64,000 nt of DNA from Syngnathus acus. Lineage: Eukaryota; Chordata; Actinopteri; Syngnathiformes; Syngnathidae. The translations under genes and the position numbers were made by a program. Position 1 is the stretch's first letter. Each line of letters opens with the position of its first letter. The stretch is taken from assembly GCF_901709675.1 (NCBI RefSeq), contig NC_051093.1, positions 9,043,553-9,107,552 of the forward strand. The letters run 5' to 3'. This document shows positions 1 to 10,914 of this stretch, in pieces. The notes beneath the pieces are model-generated. The model did not search any database and was not told the DNA's origin. It was given only the letters and a program-made list of their open reading frames with translations.

Positions 1-45
1 CTCTTATGAAGTCGTGCTGATTATTTTCACAATTTTATGGGCATA

Positions 46-454
46 TACACTACCATGCAAAAGTTTTGGGTCACTTAGAAATGTCATTAAAATAAAATCT
101 CTATTTTTCAATGAGGATTTATTATTAAAATAATTAAAAAAAAATTACATTTCAAAATAAAATGTTTCAAATTATTTAAAAAATCCTATTTTTCAATGTG
201 CATAACATAAACTAATCAGCCATACATTCCATACCTATTTTAGCTGCAAACGTCTGCTTTTGAAAGCAATATCTACATAGGCGCATAAAGGCCCATTTCA
301 AGCAACCGTCCCTCCACTGGTCCATTGTGTTTGCTAATTGTGTTTGAAGGCTAATGGATGATTAGAAGGAAAAAAACCCCTTGTGCAATTATGTGAGTTT
401 TCATGGAAAACACTACATTGTCTGGGTGACCCCAAACCTTTGAACAATAGTGTA
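46..454. mobile_element. Non-autonomous DNA transposon remnant with about 28-bp terminal inverted repeats
   Basis: The left end (46-74) begins TACACTACCATGCAAAAG. The right end (426-454), read on the minus strand, begins TACACTATTGTTCAAAGG, and both continue into GGGTCAC, so the two ends are inverted copies with a few mismatches. The roughly 350-bp interior is AT-rich with no coding capacity. The family (ends reading 'ACACTACCNTTCAAAAGTTTGGGGTCAC'-like) is recognised as a widespread fish MITE-type element. The superfamily is not assigned. Confidence 0.7.
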
Positions 455-3400
455 GGTAGGATGACCAAACAGTCTGAGCAGGCAGGATTGAAGTTCCCAC
501 ACGAGAATGGAGAGCCAGTGACCCTCCCGCATTGGCCAGCACCCAACTTGCATCGTGCCCTCGGCTTTGGGTGTGTGTCCATCGCAGAATAGACCATTGT
601 TGATCACGTAAAAAAGGAGAGCCAGGGCTAGAGGAGGTGGTGAGAGACTGGAGCTGAGCCCCTGGACAATAAAGTCTGCTTTCGCCTCTCACTACAAAGT
701 CATCATCTCTCCAACTATTTTTTTTTGTTTGTTTATTCTTCTTGTTGCAGCCTGCAGGCGATCTCTTATCCAAATACAAAACAAAGAGTCTCGTTGCAGA
801 TTAGCCACAAATCTCCAGCTACCAAATTATATTTGGATATTAGATGTGCTTTGAGATGGTGAGAAATGTCTGCCCAAATAAGAATAGCTGCCACTACCAA
901 TGATTGCCGTTTATAATCATGCTGTTTTTAGAGACTGGTGACATGTTCTCAAGTGGAGCTGCCCCTCCCCTCCGCTCGACTCGACCCCCCTAGAGGTTTG
1001 GATTGCTTGGAGCCTTTTCAGAAAGAGCAAATAGTTGGCCCAGCTGAGCTTTACTAGCATGGAACATCATTGAAAATAAACTAAAGCTGCTTTTTGAAGT
1101 CATGCCATCTTTTTAAATGGGTGCCAAATGCTATTATCTTTCTCTGGAAATGTTCAGAAAGCAAATGAATCCCAAAATGGATGCTGCCAAAGATTTGATA
1201 AGATACCTCTGCCTCACGGACTTTGTTTGGAAAGTTGCGTCCTACTTGCTCAGACAGTGATGTCATCGTTTCAGTCAAAATGGAACGATTCCTCTCTACC
1301 TGATCCACGGGCCACTTGACGTCAAAGAAGTCCCCTTCCCTCCCCCAAGCTGTCCTGCATTTCCATATTTCATTGGTATTTCCGCATGTCTCCCACAGAC
1401 GCAAAATAAAGGCCATCAGAGTAACGGTTATAATGTGGAACAATAATAACTGGGGGGAACTGAACGAGAGGCTGGAGAGGCTTGTTGACCTTTCCGAGCT
1501 AAACTGGTCCCGGCTTGTGTCTGTGCACTGCTGAGCCCATTGTCTTCTCAGACCTTATCATTGTGTTGCAGTTTCCTCTCCCCGCTGGGTGTGCGTGTTG
1601 CGAGGGCTTGAAGTGTCCTGTCCTCCTGCTCGACGTTATGAAGATGAATTGAAACCCAATTGCGAGATACCAAGCTTCATGAAGTACGGCTCATTTCGGA
1701 CAGGTGCGATTCTCGGTTTACGGGAAATTTTTCATTTCTTTTTATAGGCACATCTGCTCCGGTCTCCTATAACCGGCGTAGGCGAAAGGCGTCCTGTGAT
1801 GTCACCGTCAGCTTTTGTTCTTCCCAGACAATACGCCCACACCGCTGGGATTCCCCTGCCCCGGCAACAGGGGGAGCTCTTGTGTTCCGATGGTATGCGC
1901 ACCGTGACTCATCGCCTCCTTTTCTCCCACGCATCACACGCACATTGAAAGTGTCTTCCTGTCTACCCAAGCGACACACAGATACAATGCATCAGTAAAG
2001 TATAGGAACAATGAGGACATGAGCTTCATGTAGGGTGGACCGTTGTCCCGGGCAACTGATATGGCAACACGGCTCGTCTGACCTTGGCACCGTAACGCAT
2101 GCTCCTTATTGAATCAATGGCCGTATTGATGCTCATGGAGAGAGTGAGACAACACAGGGAAATGAGAAGGGCAGAGAACAACTGTGTGTGTGTGTGTGTA
2201 ATGCTGAGTGTGCAAGCTGTATTTACACACATTTTGGAGGATGCTTTATTTTGTTCACTAAGGCAGGTACTTGATGCTGACATCCTGACAGTGGGTGAGG
2301 AGGATAAACGTTGCTTTTCCGTACGACAACTTGGATCCGCTGCTGATCTGCTGATGTAGGAACGGATGAGGGAATGGCCACAACAAACTACCTTTGGTCA
2401 TCAAAGCTATCCTACTATTGTTCCTCCATGCACAGGAAGAAAGCTTTGTTGTGTTATTGTTGGATGAGGGAGAATGACTTAGTGTGTGTGTATTTGTGAA
2501 ATATGCATAACGTGTTATGTAGATTGTAGTATGCGTGGTGACGGGAAGCCTCGGATTTCTGTACCTGAGTCAGAGCGGAAGAGAAGCTTGCCGTGCAGGA
2601 AAACACCTGGGAGCTGAGCGAGAACAAACAAACCCAGAGGAGGGAAGAGGAAGAAGAAGCAGGCAGGATGGGGAGGGAGGGAGGCAGGGAGGGGAGAGAA
2701 GTAAGGGAGAGCAGCTGCTGTTCAAGCCTTCGCCAGAGTCCAGGAAAAAGGCCGAGGAAGAGAAAGTTCCGGTTTATACGTCAGTGCGAGCATCGTTGCG
2801 AGTGATTTGAGTGGATTTGAACCACATCTGCTGCATCACTAATGGATATTCATTGCTACGAATATTGTCATTTATTTATGGGCCTTTTATGGGTTTTTAC
2901 ATCAGCCCTTTAGGCAATAGATATTTGAATGCTAACGGTGGCGCAACACATGGAGACGGATTATAGTGGGGCTTTTTTTGCCATCTTTGCTTAGTTGCTT
3001 ATGTGTAATGTCCACATCAAAAGATAAAAGGCCTCATTCTCTGATATGAATAAAATGTCATTACTCGGCACAATTGATTTGGTTTAGAGCAACAATGATG
3101 CTATTGTTGGCGAGAAGTAACACCCAAAAACATTTTTGCAAGACAACCCTGTCAACTATTTGACGGCGACCCCTCCCAAGGAAAGTCGCTCTGGCTCCGT
3201 TGTCCAGACGTCATATCCTTGACACGGTTCCCCACTCAGCTGCCATGCGGCCTTCCCACTCTGTCTGAGCGCATGGCATTGTTTTCGGACACAATTTTCA
3301 TTGTATGCGCTGTAGGAGGGGGAAATCGGTGCCACAGTAGACGCCAAGCAGGCTCGCACTCGGCGACCTTCATCAGAAGTGGCATCTTTATTGCCTGCAA

Positions 3401-4480
3401 CCCCCCCCCCCATTCTCACTCACCCCAATTGTGCCCTCTGGGAGGTAAAAGTTGGATTTCCCCGTTTCCACCCTCGCATCTCTTTCACAAGCAACACCTT
3501 TCTCTTACCTTCTGCTCTTGTTTCTTCTCCTCCCACGACTAAACCATTAGATCATTTAATTGTGTAAATAGTTCAAGCGAATTTACCCTACTATACATAC
3601 AAAAAATGACTTTTAATGACATTTTAATACAAAAAAAGACCATGTAAGTTGTTTTTTTTTGTTAAAAAAATGACCAAGTATAGTGAGACCTTTTTTTTTA
3701 ATGACAATGCATAGTCAGGCTTTTTTTTTTCTTCTTGAAGAATATATCTTCTTTCTCTCTGCTTTGTATAATGCCGCTAGAGTAGCTTCTCGCTCTTGTG
3801 TTTAATAAGCAGATCAAACTATTCAAGGTATTTTGGGATACAGTTTGTTTCTGTGTCACAGCAGAACTGTTTGGACAAGTCTGATCACTTTGATTACGTG
3901 CTCCTCAACTTGGAATAAATCCACTGAAACTCGAGATGTTGAAAGTTTATTTGTGACTTTGCATTTCCAGGTTAAAGGTGCGTATTTATACACAAGCGTG
4001 TTTGTGCAGAGCTCAGGGAAATGCAGGTGTGTACGTTGCCTCTGCTTAGAAAAGCCTTCCAAGAATTCTGCAAGGAGGACTTTGACATCTTGTAATTTAT
4101 GACACGAGGAGGCGTTTCAACTTTGAGCTCACAGCTGCACAGCCCAGCGCCAAAGAAAAAGCTCAAGGCAATCCCATTAATTACTTCTGAAGTAGCATTT
4201 TATGCTCATCATCATCTTAAATCTCATTTGGGACACAAAATGAGAAAAGGTGATACATGTCCTGCTGTCAGGATCAACAGGCTGCAATGGACGCAGAGAG
4301 AGCACATAAAATACATCATATCAAAAATCAACCCTGATCTTAAGCTCCCAAGTGGGCAAGGAAAAACTCAAAAAAACCCGACTAAAAGAAAGAAATAGTC
4401 GTATTATTTTATTTCACCGTATTTATATATTTATTATAAATGTATTATTTATTTATATAAATGTAATATTTATTCATATA
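455..4480. other. Intergenic stretch without recognisable genes
   Basis: About 4 kb with only short open frames and no convincing exon, domain or RNA gene. It contains a short TG run near 2185-2200, a purine-rich patch around 2630-2720, quasi-repeated T-runs followed by 'AATGAC' between 3600 and 3730, and an AT-rich stretch at 4400-4480. Nothing here supports a coding call. Confidence 0.6.
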
Positions 4481-4483
4481 AAG

Positions 4484-4545
4484 GCCGGTCCGCAGAAATA
4501 TTTCTGACACGTAACCGGTCCATGGTGTAAAAAAGGTTGGGGACC
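4484..4545 (-). mobile_element. Truncated hAT-like element end (left outer border of the satellite complex)
   Basis: The segment ends in GGTTGGGGACC at 4535-4545. Its last 36 bases (from 4510, CGTAACCGGTCC...) match, in inverted orientation, the end of the more complete copy at 8590-8729. Only the terminal part of the element is present. The ends 'GGTCCCCAACC' are typical of hAT-type non-autonomous elements, which is family knowledge. The inverted pairing with the right copy is read directly from the sequence. Confidence 0.55.
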
Positions 4546-4594
4546 AGATCCATTTGCCATAAAACCATATATATTCCATTCAATGGGAGTGAAG

Positions 4595-4664
4595 GTTTCA
4601 TAGTGTAGTGGTTAGTCCTCTGGTCTTTCACCCCAGTGAAATGGGTTCAAATCCCAGTGAGACC
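4595..4664 (+). tRNA. tRNA-Glu-like sequence, copy 1 (probable pseudogene or tRNA-derived repeat)
   Basis: Box A-like TAGTGTAGTGGTTAG and box B-like GGTTCAAATCC are present at tRNA spacing. The anticodon arm reads CTGGT-CTTTCAC-CCCAG, giving a TTC (Glu) anticodon with weak closing pairs. The acceptor and T stems contain mismatches, so a working tRNA is unlikely. It is the first of three units spaced about 195 bp apart. Confidence 0.5.
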
Positions 4665-4790
4665 TAAAATATTTTATCTTAGAAAAATTTGCAACACAGT
4701 TGCTCGTGTGCTGCCCCATATAACCATTGTAACTATTTGCTTGTGAGCTGCTCCATAAAACCATGTATATTCCATGAAACACAAGCGAGG

Positions 4791-4860
4791 GTTCCATAGT
4801 GTAGTGGTTAGTGCTCTGGATTCTCACCCTAGCAACCCGGGTTCAAATCCCTGTGAGACC
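4791..4860 (+). tRNA. tRNA-Glu-like sequence, copy 2 (probable pseudogene or tRNA-derived repeat)
   Basis: Begins GTTCCATAGTGTAGTGG; the anticodon loop TTCTCAC gives anticodon CTC. Box B reads GGTTCAAATCC. The 5' half resembles vertebrate tRNA-Val (GTAGTGTAGTGGTTA) while the anticodon loop is Glu-type. The acceptor stem has at least one mismatch and several wobble pairs. It starts 196 bp after copy 1 and shares its flanking spacer. Confidence 0.5.
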
Positions 4861-4985
4861 TCAAATATTTTATCTTAGAAAATTTGCAACACAGTTGCTC
4901 GTGTGCTGCCCCATATAACCATTGTAACTATTTGCTTGTGAGCTGCTCCATAAAACCATAGATATTCCATACAATTTGAGTGAGG

Positions 4986-5055
4986 GTTCCAGAGTGTAGT
5001 GGTTAGTGCTTTGGGCTCTCACCCCAGCGACCCGGGTTCAAATCCCATTGAGATC
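4986..5055 (+). tRNA. tRNA-Glu-like sequence, copy 3 (probable pseudogene or tRNA-derived repeat)
   Basis: It has the best anticodon stem of the set: TTGGG-CTCTCAC-CCCAG, anticodon CTC (Glu). The T stem is weakened: of CCGGG against CCCAT, only three pairs form. It starts 195 bp after copy 2. The spacer after it runs straight into the TTAGGG-like satellite. Confidence 0.5.
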
Positions 5056-5130
5056 TAAAGTGTTTTATCAATTTTGCAACACAGTTGCTCGTGTGCTGCC
5101 CCATATAATCATACACCTCCCTAAAGCATA

Positions 5131-8100
5131 GGGCTGGAGTTAGTGCTAGGGTTAGGGCTAGGGTTAGGTTTAGGGTTAGAGCTAGGGTTAGGGTTAGGGT
5201 AAGAGCTAGGGTTAGGTTTAGGGTTAGAGTTAGAGTTAGAGCTAGGGTTAGGGTTAGAATTAGAGCTAGGGTTAGAGCTAGGGTTAGGGTTAGAGCTAGT
5301 TAGAGTTAGGACTAGGGTTAGGGTTAGAGCTAGGGTTAGGGTTGGTGCTAGGGTTAGGGTTGGTGCTAGGGTTAGGGTTAGAGCTAGGGTTAGACTTAGA
5401 GCTAGGGTTAGGGTTGAGCTAGGGTTAGAGCTAGGGTTAGGGTTGGAGCTAGGGTTGAGCTAGGGTTAGGGTTAGAGCTAGGGTTATGGTTAGAGCTAAG
5501 GTTAGGGTTGAGCTAGGGTTAGGGTTAGGGTTGAGCTAGGGTTAGGGTTATGCTTGGAGCTAGGGTTGGGGTTAGGGTTGAGCTAGGGTTAGGGTTAGGG
5601 TAAGAGCTAGGGTTAGGTTTAGGGTTAGAGTTAGAGTTAGAGCTAGGGTTAGGGTTAGAATTAGAGCTAGGGTTAGAGCTAGGGTTAGGGTTAGAGCTAG
5701 TTAGAGTTAGGACTAGGGTTAGGGTTAGAGCTAGGGTTAGGGTTGGTGCTAGGGTTAGGGTTAGAGCTAGGGTTAGACTTAGTTAGAGTTAGGGCTAGGG
5801 TTAGGGCTAGGGTTAGAGCTAGGGTTAGAGCTAGGGTTAGGGTTGAGCTAGGGTTAGAGCTAGGGTTAGGGTTGGAGCTAGGGTTGAGCTAGGGTTAGGG
5901 TTAGAGCTAGGGTTATGGTTAGAGCTAAGGTTAGGGTTGAGCTAGGGTTAGGGTTAGGGTTGAGCTAGGGTTAGGGTTATGCTTGGAGCTAGGGTTGGGG
6001 TTAGGGTTGAGCTAGGGTTAGGGTTAGAGCTAGGGTTATTGTTGAGCTAGGGTTAGGGTTAGAGCTAGGGTTAGGGTTAGAGCTAGTTAGAGTTAGGACT
6101 AGGGTTAGGGTTAGAGCTAGGGTTAGGGTTAGGGTTGGTGCTAGGGTTAGGGTTAGAGCTAGGGTTAGACTTAGTTAGAGTTAGGGCTAGGGTTAGGGCT
6201 AGGGTTAGAGCTAGGGTTAGGGTTGAGCTAGGGTTAGAGCTAGGGTTAGGGTTGGAGCTAGGGTTGGGGTTAGGGTTAGAGCTAGGGTTATGGTTAGAGC
6301 TAAGGTTAGGGTTGAGCTAGGGTTAGGGTTAGGGTTGAGCTAGGGTTAGGGTTATGCTTGGAGCTAGGGTTGGGGTTAGGGTTGAGCTAGGGTTAGGGTT
6401 AGAGCTAGGGTTATTGTTGAGCTAGGGTTAGAGCTAGGGTTAGGGTTAGAGCTAGTTAGAGTTAGGACTAGGGTTAGGGTTAGAGCTAGGGTTAGGGTTA
6501 TGGTTGGTGCTAGGGTTAGGGTTAGAGCTAGGGTTAGACTTAGTTAGAGTTAGGGCTAGGGTTAGGGTTAGGGCTAGGGTTAGAGCTAGGGCTAGAGCTA
6601 GGGTTAGAGCTAGGGTTGAGCTAGGGTTAGGGTTAGGGTTGGAGCTAGGGTTAGGGTTAGAGCTCGGGTTAGGGTTGAGCTAGGGTTAGGGTTAGAGCGA
6701 GGGTTGGGGTTGAGCTAGGGTTAGAGCTAGGGTTAGGGTTGGAGCTAGGGTTGAGCTAGGGTTAGAGCTAGGGTTATGGTTAGAGCTAGGGTTAGGGTTA
6801 GGGTTGAGCTAGGGCTAGGGTTAGGGTTAGGGTTAGGGTTAGGGTTAGGGTTAGGGTTGAGCTAGGGTTATGCTTGGAGCTAGGGTTGGGGTTAGGGTTG
6901 AGCTAGGGTTAGGGTTAGAGCTAGGGTTATTGTTGAGCTAGGGTTAGGGTTAGGGTTAGAGCTAGGATTAGGGTTAGGGTTGAGCTAGGGTTAGAGCTAG
7001 GGTTAGAGCTAGGGTTAGGGTTGAGCTAGGGTTAGGGTTATGGTTGAGCTACGGTTTGGGTTATGGTTGGAGCAAGATTTAGGGTTAGAGCTAGGGTTGA
7101 GCTAGAGCTAGGGTTATGGTTGGAGCTAGGGTTAGGGTTAAAGCTAGGGTTAGGGTTGAGCTAGGGTTAGGGTGAACCCAGGGTTAGGGTTAGGGTTGAG
7201 CTAGGGTTAGGGTTATGCTTGGAGCTAGGGTTGGGGTTAGGGTTGAGCTAGGGTTAGGGTTAGGGTAAGAGCTAGGGTTAGGTTTAGGGTTAGAGTTAGA
7301 GTTAGAGCTAGGGTTAGGGTTAGAATTAGAGCTAGGGTTAGAGCTAGGGTTAGGGTTAGAGCTAGTTAGAGTTAGGACTAGGGTTAGGGTTAGAGCTAGG
7401 GTTAGGGTTGGTGCTAGGGTTAGGGTTAGAGATAGGGTTAGACTTAGATAGAGTTAGGGCTAGGGTTAGAGCTAGGGTTAGAGCTAGGGTTAGGGTTGAG
7501 CTAGGGTTAGAGCTAGGGTTAGGGTTGGAGCTAGGGTTGAGCTAGGGTTAGGGTTAGAGCTAGGGTTATGGTTAGAGCTAAGGTTAGGGTTGAGCTAGGG
7601 TTAGGGTTAGGGTTGAGCTAGGGTTAGGGTTATGCTTGGAGCTAGGGTTGGGGTTAGGGTTGAGCTAGGGTTAGGGTTAGAGCTAGGGTTATTGTTGAGC
7701 TAGGGTTAGGGTTAGAGCTAGGGTTAGGGTTAGAGCTAGTTAGAGTTAGGACTAGGGTTAGGGTTAGAGCTAGGGTTAGGGTTATGGTTGGTGCTAGGGT
7801 TAGGGTTAGAGCTAGGGTTAGACTCAGTTAGAGTTAGGGCTAGGGTTAGGGTTAGGGCTAGGGTTAGAGCTAGGGCTAGAGCTAGGGTTAGAGCTAGGGT
7901 TGAGCTAGGGTTAGGGTTAGGGTTGGAGCTAGGGTTAGGGTTAGAGCTCGGGTTAGGGTTGAGCTAGGGTTAGGGTTAGAGCGAGGGTTGGGGTTGAGCT
8001 AGGGTTAGAGCTAGGGTTAGGGTTGGAGCTAGGGTTGAGCTAGGGTTAGAGCTAGGGTTATGGTTAGAGCTAGGGTTAGGGTTAGGGTTGAGCTAGGGCT

Positions 8101-8469
8101 AGGGTTAGGGTTAGGGTTAGGGTTGAGCTAGGGTTATGCTTGGAGCTAGGGTTGGGGTTAGGGTTGAGCTAGGGTTAGGGTTAGAGCTAGGGTTATTGTT
8201 GAGCTAGGGTTAGGGTTAGGGTTAGAGCTAGGATTAGGGTTAGGGTTGAGCTAGGGTTAGAGCTAGGGTTAGAGCTAGGGTTAGGGTTGAGCTAGGGTTA
8301 GGGTTATGGTTGAGCTACGGTTTGGGTTATGGTTGGAGCAAGATTTAGGGTTAGAGCTAGGGTTGAGCTAGAGCTAGGGTTATGGTTGGAGCTAGGGTTA
8401 GGGTTAAAGCTAGGGTTAGGGTTGAGCTAGGGTTAGGGTGAACCCAGGGTTAGGGTTAGGGTTAGGGAT
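5131..8469. repeat. TTAGGG/GAGCTA-type satellite array, about 3.3 kb
   Basis: Almost the whole interval is built from TTAGGG-like hexamers interrupted by GAGCTA or GCTA, typically GAGCTAGGGTTAGGGTTA. The G-rich strand is + throughout. Marker variants recur at irregular intervals: TATGCTTGGAGCTAGGG near 5551, 5968, 6351, 6849, 7207, 7631 and 8126; TTATTGTTGAGC near 6036, 6411, 6927, 7689 and 8192. Higher-order copies of roughly 0.36-0.5 kb are therefore present. A block carrying GGTGAACCCA occurs at 7171 and again at 8437, suggesting a tandem duplication of about 1.27 kb. A 61-codon open frame inside is low-complexity and is not a gene. Confidence 0.92.
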
Positions 8470-8526
8470 TTGAAGCCAGGTCGCTGGGGTGAAAGTCCAG
8501 AGAACTAACCACTACACTAGGGAACC
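8466..8526 (-). tRNA. tRNA-Glu-like sequence, copy 4, inverted and truncated at the T arm
   Basis: Read on the minus strand, it begins GGTTCCCTAGTGTAGTGGTT and has the loop ACTTTCAC (anticodon TTC). It ends inside the T arm, where TTCAAATCCC passes directly into TAACCC satellite sequence. The acceptor 3' strand is missing, so it is certainly not functional. It mirrors copy 1 on the other side of the array. Confidence 0.55.
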
Positions 8527-8588
8527 CTCGCTCACATTGCATGGAATATACATAGTTTTATGGAGAAGCTCACAAGCAAATAGATCAA
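8527..8588 (-). repeat. Inverted copy of the tRNA-unit spacer
   Basis: On the minus strand this reads CTATTTGCTTGTGAGCTTCT, CCATAAAACTATGTATATTCC and then GCAATGTGAGCGAG. It matches the spacer preceding the tRNA-like copies at 4546-4594, 4735-4790 and 4930-4985 in opposite orientation. Confidence 0.75.
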
Positions 8589-8729
8589 TGGTCCCCAACC
8601 TTTTTTGCACCACAGACCGGTTACGAATTAATTGATCATCGATAACAAATAAAATATGTTTTTTTTTTTTCCTGAGCGGCTTGGCGGCCCACGGAACGGT
8701 ACTGGTCCATGGCCCGGTGGTTGGGGACC
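8589..8729. mobile_element. hAT-like non-autonomous element (right outer border of the satellite complex)
   Basis: Bounded by GGTCCCCAACC (8590-8600) and its inverted copy GGTTGGGGACC (8719-8729). Internal CCACAGACCGGTTACG and GGTCCATGGCCCGG are typical of this fish repeat. I could not find a convincing 8-bp target duplication. The interior has a poly-T run and no coding capacity. It is the inverted partner of the fragment at 4484-4545. Confidence 0.7.
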
Positions 8730-10914
8730 TCTGACGTATAGTATCCCGTTGATCCCCCAGCAGCAAATACAAATAAAGTGCAGGAATAAATAGAGCAGCT
8801 ATAGAAAAGAAGACTTCAACATCCAATGTATTTGATGATCCAAAATAACCAGCTTAGCCACACTGGCTCCATGAAGCAATCAAAGCCAAATGCTAAATTT
8901 AGTTGACTTAGTTTGTTTCTGTGTCATTGGTGTGCAACCACCTTTCCGACAATTTACAGCAGCTCGCTCGCTCTTCTGATACTAAACTGAGATCAGACAT
9001 TCTATTCAAGCACATTTTCATGCCTGCCGGCGCGTCCAGCTTAATCCAACAACTCCAGTACTCTCTTGCAATTTCTCAAATCATTAAATCTCTCTCTCTC
9101 TCCCTCCCTCCCTCCATCCATCCATCCACGCATGGACGGAATGAGTCACGAAATGTACGTGCATCCTGAATTTTGAGAGGAATTCCAGATGATGGGGCAT
9201 CAGGAAGCAAGCTTGTAAACAGGAATATCGGGGAGGAGACCGAAACATGTTGAATGTTTATAAATACACCTGCACCTCTGTTTGACTCTCCAAGCTTTGT
9301 GCTCTTCTGGCTTTTATTTCCCAGCATGGTGTCCATTTTTGCCATGATGTTCCCAAAGCCCGGTCTTAGCCGCAACAATGCCAGAGTGTGCAAAATAGAT
9401 TTACAGTATATATTTGAATCAAGCAGCTCACGGCAGTGAAAACATTTCTCCTTATTTGACCTTTCTTAACAAGTCGGGGCACACAAGTGAGAACAAACAT
9501 CGAGACATGTGCACACTTGAATGACTTTGTAAATTCCTCCCCCATTCAGCGCTATCATTTATTAGCACCATTTGATGAGAATTAAGAGCGATTGACTTTG
9601 AAAGCGGCAATGGATGCCTACAAAAGAGCATTTTTCGTTTGTGCTTCTGAGTCAAAAGGCCTCGTAAAAGCCAAGAGAAAAAAAATACAAGTATGCAGGT
9701 GAATGTGGCCTTTGGGTCCGTGCTCCTGAGAAGGTCTTGAAGGCCTTCAATCCACGCTACAGATTTTTCCATGCTTAGCGCCACTCAACATTCCTTTCTT
9801 CGTTTTTTTTTTTTTTTTTTTACATGAGCCTTTCCTATTGTAATTCTTCTATTGACATCTCTTTGAACACCTCAACATTGCATTCTCTCCGTCTTTCGTT
9901 CCTTTTGTGAATGTCGCTCTTGAGAAAGCATTCCAGCGATTCCTCACTGTCAGTCTCTCACGCTCTTTTTTGGATTCATCTGTGAGTTGATGTTGATAAA
10001 TCCTTCTCTGTCACATGGCCCGCTCATTTTTACTTCACTGGAATTTTTTGATGGAAAAAAAAAAAAAGATGAATACAGATAAAAACTCTCATACCTACCA
10101 ACCCACACACACACTGGCAAGCCTTTGTACAGTAGAACTACAGTAGATTTCTGTTTTTCTTCTCTAACATCTGAAAGTCCACTATGTCAAATTACCCACC
10201 GAATCCTCTGCCATCAACGGAAAAACGCCCGAAATCAAATGGCATCATTGTTCAATTGAAGATTGGTTCACGGTGCTGTGACCTTCTCCGGATCTTCTGA
10301 AAAGCTCTTAAATATTTGGGCCAGTGCTGTCATTTGTCACTCCCTTGCTAAGCATAGAGGCTCCCTCTGTCCATGGGTAAAGTGATTGTCAGCTTGGGAC
10401 AGTGTGTGTGTTAGCCAATATGCAAGGGAAGGGGAGGGGGGGTGATCTTCTGATCTTCGTGTGCACTTCCATTCATCCTTTGTCCGAACACACGCATGTA
10501 CAGTCTATAGTGTACATGGAACAGTGCATGAACAAACCACACTGTTAGAAATACAAAAAAAAAAAATGGAAGTCAAATTGTGTCCATTAAGCAAGTGTAT
10601 CCCGCAGGGCTCATAACCAAGTACCGCTACTTTTTTGGAAGCAGAAAAATATACAAACATTTCACAGTGCAGCTGGTTGAAATGAACTAAATTTGACTTG
10701 ATGTACAACGTTAAGAGCAGAGGAAGCAAAGTGATGACTTGAAATTTTACTGGCGACTCAAATCGCCTTCCTTTGTTTTTTTGGACTCGCTTGAAAGTTG
10801 AAGGTCAAGACTTGAGACTTCCTTATGACTTGCACATATGTGCCTTACTCCCACCTTTGGTATTTTGTAAGGTTGCCTCACAGCCCTGAAAAAAAAAAAA
10901 AAAGGGCCTAGGAC
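8730..10914. other. Intergenic stretch, no gene seen
   Basis: Contains a pyrimidine/CCAT simple repeat near 9090-9130, poly-T and poly-A runs near 9807 and 10058, and short open frames without any domain or splice structure. No RNA gene or promoter is recognised. Confidence 0.6.

Larger units (their letters stand above)
4546..5130 (+). repeat. Tandem units of about 195 bp carrying the tRNA-Glu-like copies
   Basis: The spacer text (GCAACACAGTTGCTCGTGTG, CCATATAACCATTGTAAC, CTTGTGAGCTGCTCCATAAA) recurs between successive tRNA-like copies. This gives three tandem units with spacing 196 and 195 bp. The first unit is shortened on its left side, where it meets the hAT-like end at 4545. The same unit occurs once, inverted, at the far side of the satellite. 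Confidence 0.75.

Noticed and set aside
351-779. 142-codon minus-strand open frame overlapping the first MITE
   Set aside because: Part of it runs through the transposon end. It has no domain and no supporting splice sites.
6135-6320. 61-codon open frame with LGLEL and VRAR repeats
   Set aside because: It is the in-frame reading of the GAGCTAGGGTTAGG satellite and has no independent support.
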